This document shows, piece by piece, positions 1-7,521 of a stretch of DNA of 64,000 bases. The notes beneath the pieces are model-generated. The model was not told where the DNA came from. It saw only the letters and a program-made list of their open reading frames with translations, and searched no databases. A program made the translations under genes and the position numbers. The first letter of the stretch is position 1; the number at the start of each line of letters is the position of its first letter. Origin of the DNA: Paenibacillus_E qinlingensis_A (GTDB lineage Bacteria > Bacillota > Bacilli > Paenibacillales > NBRC-103111); contig NZ_JAVDSB010000017.1 of the NCBI RefSeq assembly GCF_031455095.1, positions 1-64,000 on the forward strand. Direction: 5' to 3'.

Positions 1-24
1 GACGTAATACTTAAAGTATACAAG

Positions 25-71
25 AAAAAAGGCACAGCGCCCTCATAAAATGAGAGTCTGTGCCTTTTTTC
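25..71. terminator. Bidirectional rho-independent terminator
   Basis: Inverted repeat GGCACAG (31-37) / CTGTGCC (58-64), flanked by an A-run on the left and a T-run on the right, so it can end transcription in either direction. It most likely serves a gene lying off the left edge. Confidence 0.8.
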
Positions 72-93
72 TTAGTATACTTTTTCAGTGGCC

Positions 94-130
94 TCTAAAA
101 AACGCCAGCCCTCTTTAAAGGACTGGCGTT
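94..130 (-). terminator. Terminator of egsA
   Basis: Near-perfect inverted repeat AACGCCAG (101-108) / CTGGCGTT (123-130). Read on the minus strand it is followed by a T-run (complement of 97-102). It lies about 50 bp past the egsA stop codon. Confidence 0.85.
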
Positions 131-182
131 GTATGAAAGATGACAAAATCGATTATGAAAAACCATTGACCGCGTGCCGTGC

Positions 183-1490
183 TTATAGCAGCCGCTGTAA
201 GCGCAAGATCGTAAACCGGTTGCGCACGAACAGCGCATCCTGCAGCGATGCCTCCACCAGCGCTGGCTCCACGCCAAGCTGGTCCGGCGTTACCGGCCCC
301 TGCACCGCCGCGAGCCACGCAGCAAGCTGCGCTGGCGGCGGAACCGCCCGGGCGATGCTCTGCACATCGCCCCAATGCTTCGCGATGCGCGCCCCAAGCG
401 CACGCGCATCCACCCCCATCGCCGACGCATTCTCGGCGATGATGGCCTCGGCCATGGCCCCGTAAGCCGCCCGGATGCGTTCCGCATCCGTCTGCGCACT
501 CGGGGCCAGCCCTTGCGCTAGGCGCGCAGCCGCCTCGTCGGCCGTAAGCTCAAGCAGCGCCTGATAGCGCTGCGCCATGAGCACGGTCGCGACGCCGACC
601 TTCGCGCCGTGCAGCAGCGCCCGGCGGCGCTGCTGCAGAAGCACCATCTCCCAATAATGGGAGAGATGGTGCTCAGCCCCAGAGGCCGGCCGCGAGTGGC
701 CGACCAAAAGCATGGAAAGGCCGGATAGGATCAGGCCTTCCATCAAACGGCGCATGCCCAGCTCGGTGCGCTGCGCAATCTCTTCCAGATTGGCGGTGGT
801 CAATTCCACCGCCTCCAAAGTCAAGCGAGCACTCAGCTCGCAGTAGTGCTCGTCTAACAGCACGCGGCCGAGTGCCCAGTCCGCGAGCGAGGTGTGCTTG
901 CCGAGCATGTCGCCAACGCCAGCTGCGATCATGGCTTGCGGCGCTGCTGCGAGTATGCCCAAGTCAGCGAACAGCGCCTCGGGCGCAGAGCAGGGAATCG
1001 TCTGTTTGAAACCGCGAACGATGAGCGGTGCGCCCACTGAGGCAAACCCATCAACGGACGGCGCTGTCGGCACGGAGAGGAAAGGCCGATTCGTTCGATG
1101 GCTTACAAAGCGAACAATGTCATGTAGCGTCCCTGTGCCTACGGCGATCAGAACTTGTGAAGTCGTCGACGTGTCCAACATCAATTGTACGATAGCTTCC
1201 TCGTCAGCTGCGACTTCGCCCATCTCATTCTCACGAATGACACAAGTGCCAACCTTCACCTGTCCGTCTTCCAGCAGCGAACGCAGCTTTTCACCAGCCA
1301 CCGCATAGGTATTCGCATCGGCTACCAGCGTTATTTCTTCATACCCTGTTTCCTTCACATAAGCAACAACATCAGCTAAAGCATTTTGAGCTATGACAAT
1401 ACGGCGAATCGGAATCTCATGCTTTTGCCCGCAGGCGCAATCTAGTCTTTTTCCCAACCACGCTTGTAATAATTCACTCAAATCTCTCAT
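183..1490 (-). CDS. egsA: sn-glycerol-1-phosphate dehydrogenase (AraM/EgsA family)
   Basis: Reduces dihydroxyacetone phosphate to sn-glycerol-1-phosphate with NAD(P)H. In Bacillus this feeds the PcrB route to archaeal-type ether lipids. The cofactor-loop motif GTGTLHDIVRF, the motif PTAPSVDGFAS and the metal-site segment GVGDMLGKHTSLADW are all present in family order. The 435 residues exceed the roughly 390-400 of Bacillus AraM, the extra length being C-terminal. The ATG at 1490 directly abuts the AGGAG ribosome site; a TTG at 1481 (residue 4) has 9-base spacing and may be the true start. The 3' two thirds (about 183-1000) are visibly much richer in G+C than the 5' end and the neighbours. 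The gene stands alone rather than in an arabinose operon. Family identity is sure; physiological role is inferred. Confidence 0.93.
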   Translation of the reverse strand: MRDLSELLQAWLGKRLDCACGQKHEIPIRRIVIAQNALADVVAYVKETGYEEITLVADANTYAVAGEKLRSLLEDGQVKVGTCVIRENEMGEVAADEEAIVQLMLDTSTTSQVLIAVGTGTLHDIVRFVSHRTNRPFLSVPTAPSVDGFASVGAPLIVRGFKQTIPCSAPEALFADLGILAAAPQAMIAAGVGDMLGKHTSLADWALGRVLLDEHYCELSARLTLEAVELTTANLEEIAQRTELGMRRLMEGLILSGLSMLLVGHSRPASGAEHHLSHYWEMVLLQQRRRALLHGAKVGVATVLMAQRYQALLELTADEAAARLAQGLAPSAQTDAERIRAAYGAMAEAIIAENASAMGVDARALGARIAKHWGDVQSIARAVPPPAQLAAWLAAVQGPVTPDQLGVEPALVEASLQDALFVRNRFTILRLQRLL

Positions 1491-1496
1491 CTCCTA

Positions 1497-1512
1497 ACTC
1501 GTACGTACAAGT
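1497..1512. promoter_or_regulatory. AraR-like operator between egsA and the DUF2161 gene
   Basis: ACTCGTACGTACAAGT is a 16-bp palindrome with one mismatch, centred on GTACGTAC. It shares the core of the Bacillus AraR operator (TTGTACGTACAA). It overlaps the egsA leader just upstream of the ribosome site, where a repressor could block transcription. A TATAAT at 1545-1550 faces the plus-strand gene. No AraR gene is in view, so the regulator is inferred. Confidence 0.5.
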
Positions 1513-1600
1513 GATCCTTCCTCCTATTCTAGCTCAACCTATGCTATAATGAAAGCCATTCTAATAGACTTTTCGCACGAAAAGAGGAGACAAATCCCTC

Positions 1601-2314
1601 ATGCCGATTCAATCCGAAACAGAGCTATATGCACCGATCAAAAACTTCTTCGAACAGCGCGGCTACACCGTCCGCGGGGAGGTTAAGCACTGTGACTTAG
1701 TCGCCATTCGCGGTGAGGAACCACCGCTAATTGTTGAATTAAAGAAGAGCTTTAATATCCCGCTTCTCATTCAAGGGATTGATCGTTTACGGCTTACACA
1801 GGATGTGTATGTCGCTTTCGAACTCCCTAACAAGGGGAAAGCCCCCCATCGTGTGCAATGGGAGGACATTCGTCGACTTTGTCGCATGCTTGGACTAGGT
1901 GTCTTAACGGTCCAATTCTACAAACACAAACAGCCCACAGTCGATCTCGTCTGTGAGCCTACACCATATACCTTACGACCTAATAAACGGGCCTCTGGCA
2001 AATTAATGACCGAATTTCATGAGCGCAGCGGTGACTACAACGTTGGCGGCAGCTCCCAGCAGAAGCTAATGACCGCCTACCGCGAGAAATCGCTCCATTG
2101 CGCTTATCTGATGCAGCAACACGGCCCACTAAGTCCGCGCAAGCTGCGTGAGTTTACGAGTAATATGAATGTAAGCTCCTTGCTCCAGCAAAACTACTAT
2201 CGTTGGTTTGTCAGACAAAGCCGCGGCATCTATCATCTTACGCCAAACGGTGAAAAAGCCTTACTAGACTATGCCCACGTAGTTACGGCTTTCCCAAGTA
2301 TTGAGCTGAATTAA
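1601..2314 (+). CDS. DUF2161 family protein with PD-(D/E)XK nuclease-like fold
   Basis: A 237-residue cytoplasmic protein. Residues 1-90 carry the nuclease-fold pattern: Glu7, then Asp32 in a CDLVAIRG strand, then Glu46-Leu-Lys48 in the next strand. That is the D...ExK arrangement of the PD-(D/E)XK superfamily and fits DUF2161 proteins, which are often annotated as phosphodiesterases. The C-terminal half (about 140-220) looks like a winged-helix segment (GPLSPRKLREFT...GIYHLTPNGEKALLDY). Start ATG is preceded by GAGGAG at good spacing. It is divergent from egsA and alone. Substrate is unknown; nuclease activity is inferred from fold residues only. Confidence 0.75.
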   Translation: MPIQSETELYAPIKNFFEQRGYTVRGEVKHCDLVAIRGEEPPLIVELKKSFNIPLLIQGIDRLRLTQDVYVAFELPNKGKAPHRVQWEDIRRLCRMLGLGVLTVQFYKHKQPTVDLVCEPTPYTLRPNKRASGKLMTEFHERSGDYNVGGSSQQKLMTAYREKSLHCAYLMQQHGPLSPRKLREFTSNMNVSSLLQQNYYRWFVRQSRGIYHLTPNGEKALLDYAHVVTAFPSIELN

Positions 2315-2387
2315 TGGATTTTTTCGACTAGAATAAATAGTAGACACCTCGTAAAGAGAATAATAATCATATCAGGAGGTGTTCATT

Positions 2388-2705
2388 TTGGGTGAGCAGC
2401 GGCAAAGGTATAATGATGAATTTATACAACAGACGGTGAAATTCATTCAAGAACAAACGAAATCGGTAACACAGATAGCTGAGGAATTGAATATTCCGGC
2501 AGGAACCCTGCACCAATGGGTTGCGAAATATCGACAGTTTGATAGTGAATCTATTGCAACACCAGAAAGACTCCGCCAGTTAGAACAGCTTTTGAAAGAG
2601 AAAGACCGTGAACTCGCTGCCAAAGATCGCCTCATTGCAGATGCTCAAGAAGAACTTGCGATTGTAAAAAAGGCCGTACACATCTTCAACAAACCAAAGA
2701 ACTAA
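2388..2705 (+). CDS. IS3-family transposase OrfA (helix-turn-helix subunit)
   Basis: About 105 residues. Residues 5-50 form the IS3/IS911 OrfA helix-turn-helix (RYNDEFIQQTVKFI...IAEELNIPAGTLHQWVAKY). This is followed by a leucine-rich coiled coil (about 60-100), the multimerisation zipper of this family. A perfect AGGAGGT at 2374-2380 is seven bases before the TTG at 2388. The GTG at 2379 overlaps that ribosome site, so TTG 2388 is the better start. In a complete IS3 element it would be joined to OrfB by -1 frameshifting; here OrfB is destroyed. Confidence 0.85.
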   Translation: MGEQRQRYNDEFIQQTVKFIQEQTKSVTQIAEELNIPAGTLHQWVAKYRQFDSESIATPERLRQLEQLLKEKDRELAAKDRLIADAQEELAIVKKAVHIFNKPKN

Positions 2706-2786
2706 GGTTCCAGCTCATTGAAAAGCATCGTTCTGAATCTTTCAATGGAGAAGATGTCTCAGACGCTTGAGTTTTTTTCGACTTAG
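2706..2786 (+). pseudogene. Remnant of IS3-family OrfB
   Basis: Just past the orfA stop, one frame reads RFQLIEKHRSES and, after a frameshift, another reads EKMSQTLEFF. Together these match the N-terminal segment of IS3-family OrfB (typically FQLIEKHRSEF...EKMCQTLE). Everything after this, including the whole integrase core, is missing. The break falls at a TTTTTTCGACTTAG palindrome arm. Confidence 0.75.
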
Positions 2787-2847
2787 AGCATCCCTCATAG
2801 CTCTTTTCTCTCCCCTAAGTCGATTTTTTCGACTTAGGGCATCCCTC
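2772..2847. repeat. Palindromic repeat, one half copy and one full copy
   Basis: The full copy is CCCTAAGTCGA (2813-2823), a TTTTT loop, then TCGACTTAGGG (2829-2839), a perfect 11-bp inverted repeat. A half copy with the same right arm starts at 2772. Both are followed by GCATCCCTC, so the two form a direct repeat about 52 bp apart. There is no T-run after the stem on either strand, so it is not an ordinary terminator. The architecture (arm ending in TCGA, TTTTT loop) recurs near 19.5 kb and 61.8 kb. Confidence 0.75.
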
Positions 2848-3798
2848 CTATGACCGAATCACAACCCGATGAACATTGGACTCCTCATTCATCCGCAGCA
2901 GTGCTTTGTTCATCCATATCGCGGCTTGTGAGCCTTCCCCCATGGCAATCGTCACTTGCTCAGCATGGACACCTACATCACCCGCCGCCCATACGAATGG
3001 GACGCTCGTCATCTTACTCCGAGGGTCGGTCATGATGTGTCGATTCTCCATGCGTTCTGCACCCAGCTGACGTGCTAGATCGGACTTGACCTCATTCCCT
3101 CCGAAGGCAATAAAGCCTCTCTCTGCTTCAACTTTACTGCCATCTTTGAGCACAATGCCTTTGAAACGCCCCGGTGAATCGGCAATAACCTCGGCAAGAT
3201 CTTCTGTCAAATAGGTGATGCCTTTATTCTTCATCTCCATAAGATGCTCACTTTTCACAGCACAGCTTTGGTGATTTACATACGTTATCCTCTCTGTTCG
3301 GTGGCGCAGCTTAATCGCCATTGCTGCTCCTGCATCACCTGAGCCCATCACCACCGTACTGCGATCCTTAATTTCATAGCCGTCGCAATCCGGACACACA
3401 TATACGGTTAATCCCAAGCACTCCTTCAGGTTCGGGATTTCAGGCATGCGATCGATCAAGCCAGTCGCCAGTAGAAGCGTATTCGCTTCGTAACCTCGGC
3501 CACTTTTTCCCCATAGCTCGAAGCCATCACCTATTCTTCCTTTGGCGACAGCTTGGACAACTTCATCTTGGACAAAAACAACGCCTAACCGCTCCGCCTG
3601 CAACCTGCCTAATTGTCGTAATTGTTCCCCCGATACGCCGTCTGGCCAACCAAGAATATTATGATAGCTCCTACACAGTGTTGAACGCCCGTAACCCGCA
3701 TCAATCACAAGTACTTTATGCTCATATCTGCCTAATTGAATCGCCGCTTGAAGCCCTGCAATGCCGCCTCCGACGATCAAAGCATCCACTTTCTCCAT
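2848..3798 (-). CDS. Thioredoxin-reductase-like NAD(P)/FAD flavoprotein
   Basis: About 316 residues, the size of low-molecular-weight thioredoxin reductase. N-terminal FAD fold GGGIAGLQAA (about 10-20), redox pair Cys135-Pro-Asp-Cys138, then a second dinucleotide fold GSGDAGAAMA (about 152), and the C-terminal FAD motif WAAGDVG. The CPDC pair differs from the CATC of classical TrxB, so the electron acceptor may not be thioredoxin. ATG at 3798 gives the usual N-terminus; a GTG at 3804 is closer to the GAGGGG ribosome site and is possible. It lies 69 bp downstream of an MFS gene on the same strand. Confidence 0.85.
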   Translation of the reverse strand: MEKVDALIVGGGIAGLQAAIQLGRYEHKVLVIDAGYGRSTLCRSYHNILGWPDGVSGEQLRQLGRLQAERLGVVFVQDEVVQAVAKGRIGDGFELWGKSGRGYEANTLLLATGLIDRMPEIPNLKECLGLTVYVCPDCDGYEIKDRSTVVMGSGDAGAAMAIKLRHRTERITYVNHQSCAVKSEHLMEMKNKGITYLTEDLAEVIADSPGRFKGIVLKDGSKVEAERGFIAFGGNEVKSDLARQLGAERMENRHIMTDPRSKMTSVPFVWAAGDVGVHAEQVTIAMGEGSQAAIWMNKALLRMNEESNVHRVVIRS

Positions 3799-3867
3799 GT
3801 CCACAGTGCCCCTCTTCTTCAATTCACTACCAACTAGGATAACCGAATTGTGGGACAATCATCCTTT

Positions 3868-5097
3868 TCATCGATTCTTAATCGACCAAATCAAACCAAA
3901 TTGCGTCATTGCGGCTAGCAACAGAATCCATGGAATGAGGCCGCTGTCCAAATCGCTCCCGAAAGTGATTAGAGCTAGAATGGAAATAACCCGCCCCACA
4001 TTCAAGAAAAACTCCCGAACAACAACACTTTCGACCTTTAATTCTCCTTTGAGAGGAAGTCTCGCAATTAAGCTATAATAGAAACCTGTCATTGTATTCC
4101 CTTGCAGAGGTGCAAATATCGAATACAGAATCATGAAGCCGACGACCGACCACACATTTAAGCTTCCTATTATACAGGAGACACCCACAAGGTAACCTAC
4201 CGTCGAAATGGTCAAATACATTCTTGCTCTACCCGCATTCGCGTACTTCGAAATAAAAATCCCCATCACGATACTTAGACTCGAATAAAGGACACCGAGA
4301 TAACCGACCAAATCTTCACGAGGCAGTACTTTGAATAAGAGAATGTTCGGAAGAAACATCATCGTGCCCTGCAGCAAACCCATACCAAAGAAGCCAAACA
4401 ACGCTTTCAACCACTCTTGTTTTTTCTTCATGATGAGCCCTGTGTATTTCAAATAATACACCCGATGATGCCCGCTTGACGCCTTGATTTTCAATGATAT
4501 TAACGCGGCCAATACAAACATGATGAATGCGATGGAGAAGACGATGGTATATCCGCTTAAACCTTCTTTTAACCGAATAATGAAACCAGCAAGTGCCGGC
4601 CCTGCAAGCGTAGCCGCTGTGAAGAACATCATATTGAACGCGAGATAGCGAATCCGATTCTGTTCCGTCGACACATCATACATCAGTGTTAAATAGCCAA
4701 CCCAGTAGAAAGCGCCAGCAAGTCCATTAAATATGGCAAAAAGCACATAATAATCGACCAACCGCTCCCCTGCAATACTCACACTTAAATAGAAGAGACC
4801 GATTAGTACGATGCCAAGCCGGTACGCGACCATACGATCCTTCTTCTTAATCATATAACCGCCAATGGCGAACCCTATCGGTGTTAAGATATACACGATG
4901 ATGCTGTAAGTCCCATTCACGACTACACTATGCGTTAACCGCCATAAGTATAAATTGAGGAACACCCCTGACATGGAAGCTCCGAATTGAAAAATAGTAT
5001 GAATAATCAAGGAAATAATCGCATCGCGAGACAACTTTTTCTCTAGCGGAAGCGCATTCCCTCTGTTCTGCAGCCATGCTCTAATTTTATGATTCAT
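3868..5097 (-). CDS. MFS transporter
   Basis: About 409 residues with roughly twelve hydrophobic helices and the cytoplasmic loop GGYMIKKKDRMVAYRLG between helices 2 and 3, a degenerate MFS loop motif. The start ATG at 5097 is preceded by GGGGGTT; earlier in-frame codons lack a ribosome site. The substrate cannot be told from sequence. The flavoprotein downstream may be cotranscribed because no terminator is visible between them. Confidence 0.8.
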   Translation of the reverse strand: MNHKIRAWLQNRGNALPLEKKLSRDAIISLIIHTIFQFGASMSGVFLNLYLWRLTHSVVVNGTYSIIVYILTPIGFAIGGYMIKKKDRMVAYRLGIVLIGLFYLSVSIAGERLVDYYVLFAIFNGLAGAFYWVGYLTLMYDVSTEQNRIRYLAFNMMFFTAATLAGPALAGFIIRLKEGLSGYTIVFSIAFIMFVLAALISLKIKASSGHHRVYYLKYTGLIMKKKQEWLKALFGFFGMGLLQGTMMFLPNILLFKVLPREDLVGYLGVLYSSLSIVMGIFISKYANAGRARMYLTISTVGYLVGVSCIIGSLNVWSVVGFMILYSIFAPLQGNTMTGFYYSLIARLPLKGELKVESVVVREFFLNVGRVISILALITFGSDLDSGLIPWILLLAAMTQFGLIWSIKNR

Positions 5098-5151
5098 GGT
5101 GAACCCCCAGTCTTCTACATTGTAACAGCCATTGCGCGAACTGTTAAACAG

Positions 5152-5183
5152 CAAAAAGCCCCAGCATTGGCGCTGAGGCTTGA
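5152..5183 (-). terminator. Terminator of the sugar-binding lipoprotein gene
   Basis: On the minus strand AAGCCTCAGC pairs with GCTGGGGCTT around a CCAAT loop and is followed by TTT. It lies 20 bp beyond the stop codon at 5202. Confidence 0.8.
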
Positions 5184-5201
5184 CGTACGTCTAGATTCGG
5201 G

Positions 5202-6524
5202 TTACTTCTTAAGGCTATCCCATGTTTTCTGGAATTCTTCCAACATTTGATCCTTGGTATACTTCTTCGCTACATAACCTTGCATGATATCGCCGAATTT
5301 CTTACTCGATGCTTCTCCACCTGGGAATTTGAACCAGTTCCAGCTCAATGTTTTGCCAGCTTTGCTGTAAGCGATAATGTCTGCTGCTAATGGTCCAAGT
5401 ACTTTCTCGTCAGCAGGAATGGATTTGAACGCAGGGATAAACTTGAACTCGTCTGTGATGTATTTCTTACCGATATCGGAGCTAACCATCCAGTTCAAGA
5501 ATTTCTTAGCTTCGTCTTTCACTGCAGAGTTTTTGTTAACAACCCAGTTATTCGGTACGCCTACGAACAATTTGTCGTTCGCAGTTGCATCATCACTGAT
5601 CGGCATTGGCAAGAAACCAATTTTGATATCAGGGTTTGTTTTGGAAATTTGAACTTGTGTCCAGTTACCTTGTTGCGTCATAGCCGCTTTACCCGTTGCA
5701 AAATCCGTTACTTGTGTATTGTAGTCGGTTTGTAGTGGGTTTTTGTTGCCATATTGCAATTGAAGGTCGAACAATTTCGCCCATTGGTTGAACACTTCGT
5801 TACCTGTAATTTTCGCTGTACCTTTGTTCAAGCCATCGATGAACGCATTTGGATCCTTTTGATAAGCAAATGGAAGGTTCACGAAATGGTTTCCAAGTAC
5901 CCACCACTCCGCATAGCCAGTTTCAAAAGGAGTGATTCCCGCATCTTTCAACTTTTTAGCCGCTGCTTCTAATTGAGAGAATGTTTTTGGAAGCTCTGTG
6001 ATGCCCGCTTTAGCAAATAGATCTTTGTTGTATTGGAAGCCATAACCTTCAAGGTTAAGCGGCTGACCGTATAGCTTGCCACCTTTTGTCATAGGCTCTT
6101 TCGCAACATCTACAAGATCTTTCACCCAAGGTTGATCGGATAGATCTTCCAAGTTATCGATCCATTTATCTAGATCCGTGAAACCACCGTTGTTGAAAAT
6201 ATCCGGTTTGTCACCTGCATTAAACTTCGCTAGCAAGGCTGCACCGTAATCAGCACCACCACCGACAGTGTCCACTTGAATTTTCACGTTCGGGTTCAGC
6301 TTCTGATACTCTTGCACCATTTTACCAAGTTGATCTGCAATCTCTACTTTGAATTGGAAAATTTTAATAGTGACTGGCTTACCGCCAGCAGCAGGTGTTG
6401 TTGTAGCTGTTGAAGCGCCCGTAGTTGGAGCTGGACTTGCTGTCTCGTCTTTTTTCCCGCAGCCAGCTGCTAATACGGATAAAGATAATACTGCCGCCAT
6501 TGAAACCATCGTTAATTTTTTCAT
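5202..6524 (-). CDS. Carbohydrate ABC transporter, substrate-binding lipoprotein (family 1)
   Basis: 440 residues. A lipoprotein signal peptide ends in the lipobox LAAGC (Cys22), followed by a Thr/Ala/Pro-rich linker to about residue 48. The mature part begins VTIKIFQFKVEIADQLGKMV, with the family-1 features of maltose/multiple-sugar binding proteins such as NWTQVQISKTNPDIKIGFLPMP in the C-lobe. It is anchored outside the membrane and delivers a sugar to the two permeases encoded just upstream on the same strand. No ATPase gene is nearby, so a shared MsmX/MsmK-type ATPase elsewhere is likely. Substrate unknown. Confidence 0.92.
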   Translation of the reverse strand: MKKLTMVSMAAVLSLSVLAAGCGKKDETASPAPTTGASTATTTPAAGGKPVTIKIFQFKVEIADQLGKMVQEYQKLNPNVKIQVDTVGGGADYGAALLAKFNAGDKPDIFNNGGFTDLDKWIDNLEDLSDQPWVKDLVDVAKEPMTKGGKLYGQPLNLEGYGFQYNKDLFAKAGITELPKTFSQLEAAAKKLKDAGITPFETGYAEWWVLGNHFVNLPFAYQKDPNAFIDGLNKGTAKITGNEVFNQWAKLFDLQLQYGNKNPLQTDYNTQVTDFATGKAAMTQQGNWTQVQISKTNPDIKIGFLPMPISDDATANDKLFVGVPNNWVVNKNSAVKDEAKKFLNWMVSSDIGKKYITDEFKFIPAFKSIPADEKVLGPLAADIIAYSKAGKTLSWNWFKFPGGEASSKKFGDIMQGYVAKKYTKDQMLEEFQKTWDSLKK

Positions 6525-6605
6525 TTAGGTAATGCCTCCCTTTAACTTGTTTCTTCGTTTGTTCCCCGCTTACTTGCCCTTAACTTGCTTCCTTACATGA
6601 TTCAT

Positions 6606-6619
6606 TGTAAACACTTACA
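6606..6619. promoter_or_regulatory. Catabolite-responsive element (cre)-like site
   Basis: TGTAAACACTTACA lies 80 bp upstream of the lipoprotein gene. It matches the CcpA cre pattern (TGNAARCGNWWWCA) except that the central CG is CA. CcpA control is inferred; an alternative is a short hairpin separating expression of the permeases and the lipoprotein. Confidence 0.45.
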
Positions 6620-6684
6620 TCGTGCCTTAACACCGAGTATATTGAACATAAAGGTGGAATATCTTGAACTTATTTGCAATTTTG

Positions 6685-7521
6685 TCATCCTTTTACTGAA
6701 CCTGCCGTAATCCCTTCAACAATATGTTTCTGTAAGAACAAGAAGAAAATAACGATCGGCAGTACGCTTAAGGTTAACCCAGCAAGAGCTAAATCCCATT
6801 GTTTCGTATATTGTCCAAAGAAAGAGAAGGTAGCGAGCGGAATCGTTCGCAGCTCCGGATTGCCCAGTACGAGTGATGGAAGCAAGTAGTCATTCCAGAT
6901 CCATAAACTGTTCAAAATGATAATCGTAATCGACATTGGCTTGAGCAATGGAAATACGATTTTCCAAAACACACCATAGGCTGAACTGCCATCTACTTTT
7001 GCCGACTCCTCAATTTCCAGCGGAATGGACTTGATGAAACCATGATACAAGAACACATTTAGTGAAACACCGAAACCGAAGTAACAAGCAACCAATCCCA
7101 GCTTACTATCCATGAAGCCAATTTGACTAGCTACACGTACTAGCGGAATCATAATCGACTGGAAAGGAATTACCATCGCAGCTACGAAAGCCAAGAACAC
7201 CAAGTTATTGAATTTACTAGATTTTCTCACCATGCGATAAGCTGCCATGGACGAGATCACCACAAGGCCCACATTAGCCAAAACGGTAATGAACAAAGAG
7301 TTGAAGAACGCCTTTGGAAACTTCATGATACTCCACACTTTCGTGTAGTTATCTAGGTAAAGAGAGCTTGGAAGTTTCGCTGTATTCGCTGCAAGTTCAG
7401 GGAACGTCTTCAAGGAATTTGCGATAACAAAGTAAAACGGAATTAAGAATAGTAAGGCAACTAGAATGCCCAGGACTTCGAGAGCAAATAATCGACCTGT
7501 ATATTTTTTGACGGAAGCCAT
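6685..7521 (-). CDS. Carbohydrate ABC transporter permease (MalG/LacG type)
   Basis: 278 residues with six predicted membrane helices. The EAA loop that docks the ATPase is present at about 185-205 (EIEESAKVDGSSAYGVFWKI...PLLKP). Inner-membrane half of a binding-protein-dependent sugar importer. Its start ATG overlaps the stop of the preceding permease gene (TAATG at 7521), implying translational coupling. A 160-bp gap with a cre-like site follows before the lipoprotein gene. Confidence 0.92.
   Translation of the reverse strand: MASVKKYTGRLFALEVLGILVALLFLIPFYFVIANSLKTFPELAANTAKLPSSLYLDNYTKVWSIMKFPKAFFNSLFITVLANVGLVVISSMAAYRMVRKSSKFNNLVFLAFVAAMVIPFQSIMIPLVRVASQIGFMDSKLGLVACYFGFGVSLNVFLYHGFIKSIPLEIEESAKVDGSSAYGVFWKIVFPLLKPMSITIIILNSLWIWNDYLLPSLVLGNPELRTIPLATFSFFGQYTKQWDLALAGLTLSVLPIVIFFLFLQKHIVEGITAGSVKG

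Larger units (their letters stand above)
2330..2786 (+). mobile_element. Decayed IS3-family insertion sequence
   Basis: An intact first frame (orfA) is followed by only about 80 bp of a broken second frame (orfB); the catalytic DDE part and the right end are gone. The element is flanked on both sides by the string TTTTTTCGACT (2318-2328 and 2773-2783), which is one arm of the local palindromic repeat and is too long to be a normal IS3 target duplication. The copy cannot move by itself. Confidence 0.75.

Noticed and set aside
88..465. Long open frames on the plus strand across egsA
   Set aside because: They mirror the high-G+C egsA gene on the other strand, lack ribosome sites and give composition unlike real proteins.
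2813..2839. Palindrome as terminator of the flavoprotein gene
   Set aside because: On the minus strand no T-run follows the stem; it fits the dispersed repeat family better.
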